Of a stretch of DNA of 64,000 bases, positions 18,567 to 28,353 are shown piece by piece. The notes beneath the pieces are model-generated. The model was not told where the DNA came from, searched no databases, and was given only the letters and a program-made list of their open reading frames with translations. The DNA lies in NCBI GenBank assembly GCA_018222585.1, contig JAAFAB010000001.1, forward strand, positions 124,001 to 188,000. Direction: 5' to 3'. The number at the start of each line of letters is the position of its first letter. The stretch's first letter is position 1. The position numbers and the translations under genes were made by a program. Source of the DNA: Paracoccaceae bacterium (GTDB lineage: Bacteria; Pseudomonadota; Alphaproteobacteria; Rhodobacterales; Rhodobacteraceae).

Positions 18567-19346
18567 TCAGGCGCTGCGCAGCACCGGGAAGGCGTTGCGG
18601 CCCGAGGCCCAGGCCCGCGCCGCCTCGCCCAGCCCCTCGAACAGGGGACGCGAGACGGGATCGTTGGCGGCGTTGTATTCCGGGTGCCATTGCACGGCCA
18701 GGGTGAAGCCCGAGGCGCCATCGACATAGGCCGCTTCCGGGGTGCCGTCCGGGGCGTGACCGTCGATGACGAACCGCTTGCCAGGCGCCACCACGCCCTG
18801 CCCGTGCAGGGTGTTGGTCATCACCTCGGGCGCGCCCATGATACGGTGGAACACGCCGTCCTCGGCAAAGGTCACCTTGTGGCGCAGGGCGAATTTCTCC
18901 TCGATGGTGCCATCGGGGGGCATCCGGTGGTTCATCCGCCCCGGCAGGTCGCGGATCTCGGGGTGCAGGGTGCTGCCCATGGCCACGGCGACCTCCTGGA
19001 AGCCGCGGCAGATGCCGAGGAAGGGCTGGCCGCGCTCGACGCAGGCCCGCACCAGGGGCAGGGTGATGGAATCCCGCGCCCGGTCGAAGGCCCCGTGGGC
19101 CTCGGTCTCTTCCTCGCCGTATTCCGAAGGGTGGACGTTGGGCCGTCCGCCGGTCAGGACGAAGCCGTCATAGGTCTCCAGCAGCTCCTCGACCGAGACC
19201 AGGCGCGGATCGGCGGGGATCAGCGCCGGCTGGCAGTGGCTGACGTCCGCGACCGCCTCGCAGTTCATCACGCCCCCCGCATGGGTCCGGTAGGAGTTGT
19301 CGATGATATGCAGGTTGGTGATGATGCCAATCAGGGGTCGGGTCAT
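18567..19346 (-). CDS. Class I glutamine-amidotransferase-like hydrolase (peptidase C26; gamma-glutamyl-GABA hydrolase family, PuuD-like)
   Basis: 259 residues. The triad is visible: nucleophile in FLGICRGFQE (C113), H221 and E223 in QWHPEY. The family includes PuuD, which cleaves gamma-glutamyl-GABA in putrescine degradation, and other gamma-glutamyl hydrolases. No synthetase (PuuA) or oxidase (PuuB) gene lies in the window, so the pathway is not confirmed. A perfect 16-bp palindrome lies 15 bases before the start, suggesting tight transcriptional control. Confidence 0.88.
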   Translation of the reverse strand: MTRPLIGIITNLHIIDNSYRTHAGGVMNCEAVADVSHCQPALIPADPRLVSVEELLETYDGFVLTGGRPNVHPSEYGEEETEAHGAFDRARDSITLPLVRACVERGQPFLGICRGFQEVAVAMGSTLHPEIRDLPGRMNHRMPPDGTIEEKFALRHKVTFAEDGVFHRIMGAPEVMTNTLHGQGVVAPGKRFVIDGHAPDGTPEAAYVDGASGFTLAVQWHPEYNAANDPVSRPLFEGLGEAARAWASGRNAFPVLRSA

Positions 19347-19360
19347 GGTACGCCTCTCGC

Positions 19361-19376
19361 TACAGTGGCCACTGTA
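19361..19376. promoter_or_regulatory. 16-bp perfect palindrome before the C26 hydrolase gene
   Basis: TACAGTGGCCACTGTA at 19361-19376, starting 15 bases upstream of the ATG at 19346, where a repressor would block initiation or early transcription. A second dyad, ATCCCTG-TG-CAGGGAT, lies at 19405-19420. No regulator gene is adjacent. Confidence 0.5.
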
Positions 19377-19551
19377 CTACCGCACCCAGCCGAAGAAAAC
19401 GGAAATCCCTGTGCAGGGATGCACCTCCATACCGCAGCGATACGGAATGCGGCAGAACACCCCCGCCGTGATCAGCCGACATCGGGCGCCGGGGAGGGGG
19501 GGCGTCGGGCCCCGTCCTGCCCGCCGCCCGGTCACCTGCCAACCGATGTCG

Positions 19552-19734
19552 CTAGTTGCCCGTGCCCTCAGACCCGGTGGCGGCGGTGTCGGCAGGCGGC
19601 TCTTCGCCGTCGGTCGCATCCAGCGTCATCAACCCGATGGCGCCGAGACCGATCAGCACGGCAATGATGATCCCCCAGATCGCGCCTCTGTGGCGGCGGC
19701 GCTGGCGGTCGGTGTTGGTATCCGGGGCAGACAT
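19552..19734 (-). CDS. Small single-pass membrane protein, unknown
   Basis: 60 residues from the ATG at 19734, with a clear GAAGGAGA box. A basic N-terminus (DRQRRRHRG) precedes one membrane helix (AIWGIIIAVLIGLGAIGLM), then a short acidic, Ala/Thr-rich tail. The positive-inside rule predicts the N-terminus in the cytoplasm. No named family recognised. Divergent from pepN. Confidence 0.7.
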   Translation of the reverse strand: MSAPDTNTDRQRRRHRGAIWGIIIAVLIGLGAIGLMTLDATDGEEPPADTAATGSEGTGN

Positions 19735-19879
19735 GGCGATCTCCTTCGTGATCGGGCAGTGTCTTTCCCAACGCACGCCCCTGCCCCGGCGTTCCCGCCG
19801 GCTGCCCCGCCACCTGCCCTTGCAATCCGCGCGCCGGGGGGCAACATCGCAGGCAACCACTGATGCGAAAGGACACCCG

Positions 19880-22444
19880 ATGAAGGACGCCGCCGCCAAG
19901 ACCCCGGTCGAGACGATCTACCTCGCCGACTACACCCCCTTCGGCTGGACCGTGGAAAGCGTGCAGCTGACCTTCCGCCTCGCCCCCGAAAGCACACGGG
20001 TGCTGTCGAAGATCCGTTTCGTGCCCAATCCCCAGGGCAGCCAGGAACGTTTCTTCCTGCACGGCGAGGACCTGACGCTGATCGGCGCCAGCATTGACGG
20101 CACCCCCGTCTCGCCCGAGGTCACCCCCGAGGGCCTGACCTGTGCCGTGCCCGAGGGCGCTTTCACCTGGGAGTCCGAGGTCGAGATCGCGCCGGCGAAG
20201 AACTTCGCGCTGGAAGGGCTCTACATGTCCAACGGCATGTATTGCACCCAATGCGAGGCCGAGGGCTTCCGCAAGATCACCTATTACCCCGACCGCCCCG
20301 ACGTGATGTCGGTCTTCACCGTCCGCATCGAGGGCGACGAACCGGTCAAGCTGTCGAACGGCAACCCCGTCGCCAGCGGCGCGGGCTTCGCCGAATGGCA
20401 TGACCCCTGGCCGAAGCCCGCCTATCTCTTCGCGCTTGTGGCCGGTGAACTGATCGCCCATCCTGATCGCTTCACCACCAAATCCGGCAAGGACGTCGAG
20501 CTGAACATCTACGTCCGCCCCGGCGACGAGGACAAATGCGCCTTCGGCATGGAGGCTCTGAAGAAGTCGATGAAGTGGGATGAAGACGTCTATGGCCGCG
20601 AATACGACCTGGATATCTTCAACATCGTCGCCGTCGACGACTTCAACATGGGCGCGATGGAGAACAAGGGGCTGAACGTCTTCAACTCCTCCTGCGTCCT
20701 CGCCTCGCCCGAGACCTCGACCGACGCCAATTTCGAGCGCATCGAGGCGATCATCGCGCATGAATACTTCCACAACTGGACCGGCAACCGCATCACCTGC
20801 CGCGACTGGTTCCAGCTCTGCCTGAAGGAGGGGCTGACGGTCTTCCGCGATGCCTCCTTCACCGCCGACATGCGCAGCGAGCCGGTGAAGCGGATCAGCG
20901 ATGTGATTGACCTGCGCGCCCGCCAGTTCCGCGAGGACAACGGCCCGCTGGCCCACCCGGTCCGCCCCGAGAGCTTCCAGGAGATCAACAACTTCTACAC
21001 CGCGACGGTCTACGAGAAGGGCGCCGAGGTGATCGGGATGCTGAAGCGCCTGGTCGGGGACGACGCCTATGCGAAGGCGCTGGATCTCTACTTCGCGCGC
21101 CACGACGGCCAGGCCTGCACCATCGAGGACTGGCTCAAGGTCTTCGAGGACGCGACGGGCCGCGACCTGACCCAGTTCAAGCGCTGGTACTCCCAGGCCG
21201 GCACCCCGCGCCTGCAGGTCCGGGAAGAGTGGGCCGACGGCACCTTCACCCTGCACTTCCGCCAGGATACGCCCGCCACCCCCGGCCAACCCGACAAGCA
21301 ACCGCAGGTGCTGCCGATCGCCGTCGGCCTGATCGGCCCCAATGGCGACGAGGTGCAGGAGACGACGCTGCTGGAGATGACCGAGGCGGAACAGAGCTTT
21401 TCGTTCTCCGGTCTCGGCGCCCGGCCCGTGCCCTCGATCCTGCGCGGCTTCTCGGCCCCGGTGATCCTGCAGCACGAGACCGACACCGCGACCCGCGCCT
21501 TCCTGCTGGCCCATGACACCGATCCCTACAATCGCTGGGAAGCCGGGCGCAGCCTCGCCAAGCAGGCGCTGCTGCGGATGATCACCGAAGGGGCGGAGGC
21601 CGATCCGGCCTACCTCGGCGCGCTGCAGACCGTCGTGACGGACGAGACGCTGGACCCGGCCTTCCGGGCGCTGACCATGGGCCTGCCCTCGGAAGAAGAC
21701 CTGGCCCAGACCCTGCACGAGGGCGGCACCACGCCCGACCCGCAACGGATCTGGGAAAAGCGCGAGGAGATGCGCGAGGCCATCGCCCGCTGGATGCCCG
21801 ACCAGCTGCGCGCCCTCTACGCCGCCCACCAGGTGCCGGGCGCCTATCGCCCCGATGCGGAACCCGCCGCGGCGCGGGCGCTGGCCAATACCGCGCTCGG
21901 CCTGCTGACCCGGCTCGATGGCGGAGAGACCGCCCGCGCCCAGTATGCCGCTGCCGACAACATGACCCAGCAGCTCGCGGCGCTGACCGCGCTGCTGTCC
22001 ATCGGCGAAGGCGCGGCGGAGCTCTCGGCCTTCTACGAGCAGTGGCAGCACGACCGGCTGGTGATCGACAAGTGGTTCTCGATGCAGGTGGCTTTCGCGC
22101 GCCCCGAAGAGACCGCCGATGTCGCCGCGCGGCTGGTGGCGCATCCCGATTTCGACATGAAGAACCCCAACCGTTTCCGCGCCGTCTTCGGGGCGCTGTC
22201 GATGAGCCAGGCGGGCTTCCACGCGCCCTCGGGCAAGGGCTATGCCCTGCTGGCGGACTGGCTGATCAGGCTCGATGCGCTGAACCCGCAGACCACGGCC
22301 CGGATGTGCGCCGCCTTCCAGACCTGGAAACGCTTCGACAGCGGGCGCCAGGCTCTGATCAGGGCGGAGCTGGAGCGGATTGCCGGGCGCGAGGGCCTGA
22401 GCCGGGATGTGTCAGAAATGGTGACCCGCATTCTGCAGCACTGA
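19880..22444 (+). CDS. pepN: Aminopeptidase N (M1 family)
   Basis: Cytoplasmic zinc aminopeptidase with broad N-terminal specificity, 854 residues from the ATG at 19880 (GAAAGGAC box); upstream frame is non-coding. Exopeptidase motif GAMEN at 258-262 and zinc site HEYFHNWTGNR starting at H294 (H294, E295, H298) with the downstream glutamate in LKEGLTVFRD. The long C-terminal helical domain matches the E. coli PepN class (about 870 residues). It would finish breakdown of peptides such as those imported by the transporter at 7.6-13.5 kb. Confidence 0.96.
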   Translation: MKDAAAKTPVETIYLADYTPFGWTVESVQLTFRLAPESTRVLSKIRFVPNPQGSQERFFLHGEDLTLIGASIDGTPVSPEVTPEGLTCAVPEGAFTWESEVEIAPAKNFALEGLYMSNGMYCTQCEAEGFRKITYYPDRPDVMSVFTVRIEGDEPVKLSNGNPVASGAGFAEWHDPWPKPAYLFALVAGELIAHPDRFTTKSGKDVELNIYVRPGDEDKCAFGMEALKKSMKWDEDVYGREYDLDIFNIVAVDDFNMGAMENKGLNVFNSSCVLASPETSTDANFERIEAIIAHEYFHNWTGNRITCRDWFQLCLKEGLTVFRDASFTADMRSEPVKRISDVIDLRARQFREDNGPLAHPVRPESFQEINNFYTATVYEKGAEVIGMLKRLVGDDAYAKALDLYFARHDGQACTIEDWLKVFEDATGRDLTQFKRWYSQAGTPRLQVREEWADGTFTLHFRQDTPATPGQPDKQPQVLPIAVGLIGPNGDEVQETTLLEMTEAEQSFSFSGLGARPVPSILRGFSAPVILQHETDTATRAFLLAHDTDPYNRWEAGRSLAKQALLRMITEGAEADPAYLGALQTVVTDETLDPAFRALTMGLPSEEDLAQTLHEGGTTPDPQRIWEKREEMREAIARWMPDQLRALYAAHQVPGAYRPDAEPAAARALANTALGLLTRLDGGETARAQYAAADNMTQQLAALTALLSIGEGAAELSAFYEQWQHDRLVIDKWFSMQVAFARPEETADVAARLVAHPDFDMKNPNRFRAVFGALSMSQAGFHAPSGKGYALLADWLIRLDALNPQTTARMCAAFQTWKRFDSGRQALIRAELERIAGREGLSRDVSEMVTRILQH

Positions 22445-22467
22445 GCAATTCCCTGACTTCAAAAGAT

Positions 22468-22496
22468 TTTCCCGGCGTCCGCCTGGCGCCGGGAAA
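22468..22496 (+). terminator. Hairpin after pepN
   Basis: TTTCCCGGCG (22468-22477) and CGCCGGGAAA (22487-22496) form a perfect 10-bp stem 24 bases past the pepN stop. Downstream T-run is lacking, so terminator strength is uncertain. Confidence 0.5.
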
Positions 22497-22622
22497 CAAC
22501 GGCCAAGGTTTCCGGCGAATGTTAACGAAGTGACGACGGTTTAACGTCATATCTCCCCCGAGGTGCCACGTTTCGGCCCTATTGCCCCAGCAGAAACGGG
22601 TTCAAGAAAAGCGGAGATACGT

Positions 22623-23975
22623 ATGCGTGGTCTGAACCAGATACCCGGGATCCGAAGCCTCTTCGGTGCGGCAGCTCCGCGGGACCAGGACGCGGCGACG
22701 GAACAGCACCTGGCCGATGGCCGCATGGCGCGCGCCACGGTGACCGAATTGCCCGGCGCCACGCTGGCCGGTGGCCGCCAGATCCGCATCCGCTCGGCCG
22801 CGCAGGTCCGCGCCGATCTGGCCCGCGCCGATCTGGCCCGTTCCGACATCTCCCGCAATGGCGAAACGGGACCGACCGAACGCCGCCGGCTGCTGCCGAT
22901 CCGCCACGCCACCCGCGAACAGGGCACCTTCCGCGCCCATTTCCAGAAGGGCCGCACCCTTGTCCGGCAAGATCGCTGGGACCTGCTGGCCCGGCTGATC
23001 CGCGAAACCGACCGGCTGCGCGAAACGTCCCCCGCCGGGGTGCGCATGTCCGACGTGCTGGCCGCCGGGGCGCGCTCCGACATGGTCTCCTCCGCCCGCA
23101 AGGCGATCCAGCAGGGAACCGAACCCTCGGGCGCCTGGCTGACCGACCTCGACCAGGCCGCCGCCGAAGGCGACTGGCCGGAGGCGCTGACCGTCGCCCG
23201 GCTGCACATGGATATCGCCTGGCTCTACCACGGCGACCTGCCCCCGGTCGCCCGCCCCGACAGCGCCCATCCCGAGTTCACCCGCCACTTCGACCGCGCC
23301 GCGCAGCTGCTGGACGGCTTCAGCCCCATCGAGGAGGCCAGCCCGATGCTGGCCGAGGCCCGGATCGCGCTGCTTGCCAACGATCCGGCAGGACGCGAGC
23401 GCATGGGCGACGACTTCGAGGACCTGATCGACCTCGACCCGGGCAACCCGGGTCCGCTGCGGCTCTACGGTCTCTACATGCTGCCGCGCTGGTTCGGCAC
23501 CGATGCCGCCGGCATCGAGGCCGCCGCCAGCGCCACCGCCGACCGGCTGGCCGATATCTGGGGCGACGGCGCCTACAGCTGGGTCTGGCTCGACGCCCTC
23601 TCCGCCGAGGCGGAAACGGCAGAGGCCTGCGACGCGGCGCGCTTCCGTCGCGGTCTGTTCGACATCCTCGAGCGCCGCCCGGGGCAGGAGGTCGCCAACC
23701 TGCTGGCCGGCTTCTGCGGTCTCGCCATGGCGCCGGGCCGCGCGCCCGCCGGGCTCTCTGCCGCCGCCCGCGCCACGCGGGACCTGCTGCACGCCGCCTG
23801 CACCCCGGTGATCGAACACCACATGACCGAGATCCGCCCCGAGCTCTGGCTGCGCGGCGCCCGTCCCGCCCTCGCCCTGCCGGAAGAGCAGATGTGCCCC
23901 GCGGACCTCGCCAGCGACGCCGCGCAGATCGCCGCCATCGTCAAGGCGCGCCGCAGCGGGGCCCTGCGGCACTGA
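22623..23975 (+). CDS. Conserved-looking protein of unknown function, Ala/Arg-rich, helical
   Basis: 450 residues from the ATG at 22623 with a GCGGAG box; the in-frame start at 22563 adds 20 residues. No signal peptide or membrane segment. The first 90 residues are basic with a repeated RADLARADLARSD stretch. The remainder is alpha-helical with WPEALTVARLHMDIAWLYHGD, DLIDLDPGNPGPLRLYGLYMLPRWFG and WGDGAYSWVWLDAL, which suggests helical-repeat (TPR-like) packing, though no clean TPR is seen. It lies 91 bases upstream of gatB. I do not recognise a family. Confidence 0.75.
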   Translation: MRGLNQIPGIRSLFGAAAPRDQDAATEQHLADGRMARATVTELPGATLAGGRQIRIRSAAQVRADLARADLARSDISRNGETGPTERRRLLPIRHATREQGTFRAHFQKGRTLVRQDRWDLLARLIRETDRLRETSPAGVRMSDVLAAGARSDMVSSARKAIQQGTEPSGAWLTDLDQAAAEGDWPEALTVARLHMDIAWLYHGDLPPVARPDSAHPEFTRHFDRAAQLLDGFSPIEEASPMLAEARIALLANDPAGRERMGDDFEDLIDLDPGNPGPLRLYGLYMLPRWFGTDAAGIEAAASATADRLADIWGDGAYSWVWLDALSAEAETAEACDAARFRRGLFDILERRPGQEVANLLAGFCGLAMAPGRAPAGLSAAARATRDLLHAACTPVIEHHMTEIRPELWLRGARPALALPEEQMCPADLASDAAQIAAIVKARRSGALRH

Positions 23976-24066
23976 GGCGGGCGGCGCCCGGATGCCGTGG
24001 CCCCTTGCCCCCTTCCCCGCCCTGTCCTAGAACCCGGGACCAAGCCAATCCCGGAAAGGACGGAGC

Positions 24067-25581
24067 ATGTTGGACCTCACCTACGAGACCCCGAAGCCCA
24101 AGGTCATCGCGGGCGCGAAACACGACTGGGAACTGGTCATCGGGATGGAGGTCCATGCCCAGGTCTCGTCCAATGCGAAACTCTTCTCCGGCGGCTCGAC
24201 CCGCTTCGGTGCCGAGCCCAATTCAAACGTCGCCCTGGTCGACGCCGGCCTGCCCGGGATGCTGCCGGTCATCAACGAGTTCTGCGTTGCCCAGGCCGTG
24301 CGCACCGGGCTGGGCCTGAAGGCAGCGATCAACCTGCGCTCGGCCTTCGACCGCAAGAACTATTTCTACCCTGATCTGCCGCAGGGCTACCAGATCTCGC
24401 AGCTCTACCATCCCATTGTCGGCGAAGGGGAAATCCTGGTCGACATGGCGCCCGGCGTGGCCCGCCTGGTACGGGTCGAGCGCATCCACCTTGAACAGGA
24501 TGCCGGCAAGCTCATTCACGACATGGACCCCAACATGTCCTTCGTCGACCTGAACCGCACCGGCGTCGCGCTGATGGAGATCGTCAGCCGCCCCGACATC
24601 CGTGGCCCGGAAGAGGCCGCCGCCTATGTGACCAAGCTGCGCCAGATCCTGCGCTACCTCGGCACCTGCGACGGCAACATGCAGAACGGCAACCTGCGCG
24701 CCGACGTCAACGTCTCGGTCTGCCGTCCCGGCCAGTACGAGAAGTACATGGAAACGCAGGATTTCAGCCATCTCGGCACGCGCTGCGAGATCAAGAACAT
24801 GAACTCGATGCGCTTCATCCAGCAGGCCATCGACTACGAGGCGCGGCGGCAGATCCAGATCCTTGAGTCCGGCGGCACGATCGACCAGGAGACCCGTCTC
24901 TACGATGCCGACAAGGGCGAGACGCGCTCGATGCGGTCGAAGGAAGAGGCGCAGGATTACCGCTACTTCCCCGACCCCGATCTGCTGCCGCTGGAGATCG
25001 AACAGGGCTGGGTCGACGATATCGCCGCCGCCCTGCCCGAGCTGCCAGATGCCAAGAAGGCCCGGTTCGTCAAGGACTTCGGCCTGTCGGAATACGATGC
25101 CTCGGTGCTGACGGCCGAGGTGGTGAACGCGCAGTATTTCGAAGAGGTGGTCGGCGTCGCGGGGGATGGCAAGCTGGCCGCCAACTGGGTGATCAACGAG
25201 CTTTTCGGTCGCCTGAAGAAGGATGACCTCGACATCACCGACAGCCCGGTAAGCCCGGCCCAGCTGGGCGGGCTGATCACCCTGATCAAGGCCGACGAGA
25301 TCTCGGGCAAGATCGGCAAGGAGGTGTTCGAGATCCTCTTCACCGAGGGTGGCGACGCCGCCGAGATCGTCGAGTCGCGCGGCCTGAAGCAGGTCACCGA
25401 TACCGGCGCCATCGAGGCCGCCGTCGACGCGGTGATCGCGGCCAACCCGGAGCAGGTAGAGAAAGCGCAGCAGAATCCGAAGCTTGCGGGCTGGTTCGTC
25501 GGCCAGGTCATCAAGGCGACCGGCGGCAAGGCCAACCCCAAGGCAGTGAACGAGATCGTCGCCGCGAAACTCGGGCTCTGA
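24067..25581 (+). CDS. gatB: Aspartyl/glutamyl-tRNA(Asn/Gln) amidotransferase subunit B
   Basis: 504 residues. Catalytic cradle domain with [13 protein letters not shown] near the start, [15 protein letters not shown]-type motif at 97-113, [12 protein letters not shown] and [14 protein letters not shown], then the helical and YqeY tRNA-binding domain at the C-terminus ([26 protein letters not shown]). Works with GatA and GatC to convert Glu-tRNA(Gln) or Asp-tRNA(Asn) to the amide; gatA/gatC are not in the window. AGGACGGAGC precedes the ATG. A terminator follows. Confidence 0.97.
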   Translation: MLDLTYETPKPKVIAGAKHDWELVIGMEVHAQVSSNAKLFSGGSTRFGAEPNSNVALVDAGLPGMLPVINEFCVAQAVRTGLGLKAAINLRSAFDRKNYFYPDLPQGYQISQLYHPIVGEGEILVDMAPGVARLVRVERIHLEQDAGKLIHDMDPNMSFVDLNRTGVALMEIVSRPDIRGPEEAAAYVTKLRQILRYLGTCDGNMQNGNLRADVNVSVCRPGQYEKYMETQDFSHLGTRCEIKNMNSMRFIQQAIDYEARRQIQILESGGTIDQETRLYDADKGETRSMRSKEEAQDYRYFPDPDLLPLEIEQGWVDDIAAALPELPDAKKARFVKDFGLSEYDASVLTAEVVNAQYFEEVVGVAGDGKLAANWVINELFGRLKKDDLDITDSPVSPAQLGGLITLIKADEISGKIGKEVFEILFTEGGDAAEIVESRGLKQVTDTGAIEAAVDAVIAANPEQVEKAQQNPKLAGWFVGQVIKATGGKANPKAVNEIVAAKLGL

Positions 25582-25624
25582 TCCCCGACGGCGAAAGACC
25601 GGGACATTCCGGCATGACACACCG

Positions 25625-25651
25625 CGGCGGGCCCCTCGGGTCCGCCGTTTT
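25625..25651 (+). terminator. Rho-independent terminator of gatB
   Basis: CGGCGGGCCC (25625-25634), short loop, GGGTCCGCCG (25638-25647), then TTTTCG. One G-T wobble in a 10-bp stem, 44 bases beyond the stop. Confidence 0.8.
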
Positions 25652-25741
25652 CGTTCGAATTCGCCGAACACCGCCCGACTGTTCGGGTTTTCTAAAGGAT
25701 TGGCTGCGAGATTTCCGCCGCAACGGAAATGAGGCTGCCGG

Positions 25742-27205
25742 ATGTCGGAAACCCACTTGCATCAATTCGGTCTGACCGGCGCGGCGCAGGCCCAGCTGGC
25801 CGAAGCTGGAACCCTGCTGCTGCGCGACCTCGACAGCGTCCTTGCAAGCTTCTACCAGATGGCGCTGTCGACGCCTGCCTCCGCCAGGTTCTTCACCTCC
25901 GATGCCATCGTCACCCACGCCCGCGAAGCACAGAAACGCCATTGGACAAAGCTGCTCAGCGGCCAGTTGGACCAGGATTACTTCGACTCGGCGGAACGGA
26001 TCGGGCGCACCCACGCACGGATCAACCTGCCGGTGGACCTGTACCTCTCGGCCTATGCCATGGCCAGTTCCAACCTGCTGCAGAGGCTTGCGCGCCGCCT
26101 GGGGCTACGCCTCGCCGGTCCGCGGGCCAGGCGCAACGCGGCCCTGATCGGGGTCACGTCTCGGGCCTTCGCGCTCGACATGGAACGGGTGACCTCGGTG
26201 ACCCTGAAGATCTGGAACGAGCAGCAGGAGAGCGCCTTCCGCCATCTCGATCAGGCCATCGGCGAACTGGCGCGCGGCAATCTCTGCCACGAGATCCCCT
26301 CGCCGGAGCAGAGCGACTACCCGATCGAATACGATGGCCTGCGCGTCAAGCTGAACGGCGCGGCGCGGACCCTGGAACAGCTGCTTGGCACCATCTCCAC
26401 CTCGATGGAGAAACTGCTGGGCATCGTGCAGCAAGTCAGCACCTCCGCCGCCGACCTGTCGAGCCGGACCAGCGCCCAGGCCGCCTCTCTGGAAGAGACC
26501 ACCGCCGCGATGCAGATGATCAACGACAGCGTCCGCGAGACCACGGGCAAGACGCGGGACTCCGACGCCCATGTCCGCCAGGCGCGCAAGGAAATGGACG
26601 ACAGTGCCCGGGTGGTCAGCGATACCGCCAGCGCCATGGGCGAGATCAAGGCCTCCTCCGAGAAGATCAAGCAGATCATCACGCTGATCGACGACATCGC
26701 CTTCCAGACCAACCTGCTGGCGCTCAACGCCGGGGTCGAGGCCGCCCGCGCCGGGGATGCCGGGCGCGGTTTCGCGGTCGTCGCCGGTGAGGTCCGCTCC
26801 CTCGCCGCCAATGCCTCGGAGGCCGCACGCGAGATCCGCGGACTGATCGAGGCCAGCGGCGAACAGGTGTCCCGGGGGGCCACCCTGGTGAATGATGCGC
26901 ATCTGTCCCTGACCCGCGTGGTGGAAGGCTTCGGGGCCGTGTCGACCATGGTCGGCGCCATCGCCGATGCCTCGGCAGAACAATCCCGCGGCCTGGGCGA
27001 GGTCAGCCAGAGCATCACCGACCTCGACAGGATCACCCAGAGCAATGCCTCCATGGTCGATCAGACCTCGGACGCCATGGACGGGATCCGCACCATGGCC
27101 ACGGGGATCCGCGAACAACTGCTGGAGCTGAGGTTTCGCACCCAACCCGGGGGCGACAGCCAATGGACGGCGGGCAGCGATCCAGCTCAGCGCGCGGCGG
27201 GCTGA
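25742..27205 (+). CDS. Soluble globin-coupled methyl-accepting chemoreceptor (HemAT-like)
   Basis: 487 residues without membrane segments. The N-terminal 170 residues look like a protoglobin sensor domain: HWTKLLSGQLDQDYFDSAERIG followed by RIGRTHARINL, with H91 the likely proximal haem ligand and F37/Y38 in the distal region. Then comes a helical linker and an MCP signalling domain with the hairpin tip DDIAFQTNLLALNAGVEAAR. It should sense O2 or another gas in the cytoplasm and feed CheA/CheW. No che genes are nearby. A dyad CCGAACA...TGTTCGG lies in the gap upstream. Confidence 0.88.
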   Translation: MSETHLHQFGLTGAAQAQLAEAGTLLLRDLDSVLASFYQMALSTPASARFFTSDAIVTHAREAQKRHWTKLLSGQLDQDYFDSAERIGRTHARINLPVDLYLSAYAMASSNLLQRLARRLGLRLAGPRARRNAALIGVTSRAFALDMERVTSVTLKIWNEQQESAFRHLDQAIGELARGNLCHEIPSPEQSDYPIEYDGLRVKLNGAARTLEQLLGTISTSMEKLLGIVQQVSTSAADLSSRTSAQAASLEETTAAMQMINDSVRETTGKTRDSDAHVRQARKEMDDSARVVSDTASAMGEIKASSEKIKQIITLIDDIAFQTNLLALNAGVEAARAGDAGRGFAVVAGEVRSLAANASEAAREIRGLIEASGEQVSRGATLVNDAHLSLTRVVEGFGAVSTMVGAIADASAEQSRGLGEVSQSITDLDRITQSNASMVDQTSDAMDGIRTMATGIREQLLELRFRTQPGGDSQWTAGSDPAQRAAG

Positions 27206-27324
27206 AGGGCCCCGGGCACGGCCCGCGGCACGCCCCACACCGGCAGGAAACAGGGCGCTGACGGTCGGCCGCCTTGCCCTCCGCGCACCCTCTGCTACGC
27301 TTCCGCGCGAACAGAGGAGACCCC

Positions 27325-27789
27325 ATGCCCTATCTCAGCCCCGAAATGATCGTCCGCCCCGAGTGGATCGACTACAACGGTCATCTCAACATGGCCTACT
27401 ACGGGGTGCTTTTCGACCTCGGCTCTGATCCCTTCAGCGAAGCCATGGGGATGGGCGAGGCCTACCTGCGCGACAGCGGCCACACGACCTATACCGCCGA
27501 ATTCCGCATCCGCTACCTGCAGGAGGTGCACGAGGGGGCGCGACTGCGCGCCTCGCTGCGGCTGCTGGATGTCGGACCGCGCGCCTTCCACTATGCGCAG
27601 GAGCTGATCCACGCCGACGGCTGGGTGGCTGCGACCGGCGAGGGGATCAGCCTGCACGTCGATCAATCGGGGCCGAAGGTCGCCGCTTATCCCCCCGCGG
27701 TGCAGGCCAAGCTTGACGCCACCCTGGCGGAGCACCAGAAGGAGCCGATACCCGACTGGGTGGGCAAACCGATGGGGCTGCGTAAATGA
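27325..27789 (+). CDS. Acyl-CoA thioesterase, 4-hydroxybenzoyl-CoA thioesterase (hot-dog) family
   Basis: 154 residues from the ATG at 27325 (AGAGGAGA box). PEWIDYNGHLNMAYYGVLFD is the 4HBT active-site segment with the conserved aspartate. This arrangement also occurs in betainyl-CoA thioesterases of carnitine degradation, but no carnitine genes are here, so the substrate is left open. Its TGA overlaps the ATG of the DUF4177 gene (ATGA). Confidence 0.85.
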   Translation: MPYLSPEMIVRPEWIDYNGHLNMAYYGVLFDLGSDPFSEAMGMGEAYLRDSGHTTYTAEFRIRYLQEVHEGARLRASLRLLDVGPRAFHYAQELIHADGWVAATGEGISLHVDQSGPKVAAYPPAVQAKLDATLAEHQKEPIPDWVGKPMGLRK

Positions 27790-28295
27790 ACTGGGAATAC
27801 AGGGTCGTACCGGCACCGGACAAGTCGCGCCGCTTTCGCGGCGTCCGGGGGGCCGAGGCGCGTTTCGCACGCACCATCGAAGAGGTGATCAACCACATGG
27901 CTGCCTCGGGCTGGGAATACTGCCGCGCCGAGATCCTGCCCGAAGCCGGGCGTCGGCGGGCGATGACCTACCACAATCTGCTGGTCTTCCGCCGCGACCC
28001 CGAAAGCGCGCCACAGCCCTCGGAAACCAGGCTTCTGGAAGCACCCGAGGTGGCGCCGCGCCCGGAGGAAGACGACGAGGCGCCGGCTGGACTTGGACAG
28101 CGCCTGAGGCAGGGTGCCGCGCGGGTGATCGACGGTGTCATGGCACGGGGACCCGCGCGCGGGCGGCGGGAAGAGCCGCTCTTCCAGCACGAGGCCATGC
28201 GCGCCCGGCCGGCCCCGCGCCCCGATCCCGCACCAGACGCCGGGACGACGGACGCGGAAAGCGACGAGGCCACCGGGGACGAGCGGCGCGACTAG
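27786..28295 (+). CDS. DUF4177-domain protein
   Basis: 169 residues. The first 66 residues are the DUF4177 pattern: MNWEYRVVPAP, then IEEVINHMAASGWEYCRAE and TYHNLLVFRRD. The rest is an Arg/Pro/Glu-rich, probably disordered tail. Function unknown for the family. Translationally coupled to the thioesterase gene by ATGA overlap, so a shared expression unit is likely. Confidence 0.85.
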   Translation: MNWEYRVVPAPDKSRRFRGVRGAEARFARTIEEVINHMAASGWEYCRAEILPEAGRRRAMTYHNLLVFRRDPESAPQPSETRLLEAPEVAPRPEEDDEAPAGLGQRLRQGAARVIDGVMARGPARGRREEPLFQHEAMRARPAPRPDPAPDAGTTDAESDEATGDERRD

Positions 28296-28318
28296 GCGCC
28301 GGGCAGCCAGGGCTTGAC

Positions 28319-28337
28319 GGGGGCGCCGGGCGCCCCC
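28319..28337. terminator. GC hairpin between convergent DUF4177 and bolA genes
   Basis: GGGGGCGCC (28319-28327), G, GGCGCCCCC (28329-28337): perfect 9-base arms in the 58-base convergent gap. Loop is minimal and there is no T-run. Confidence 0.45.
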
Positions 28338-28353
28338 ATCTGGGTGCCTCCCC

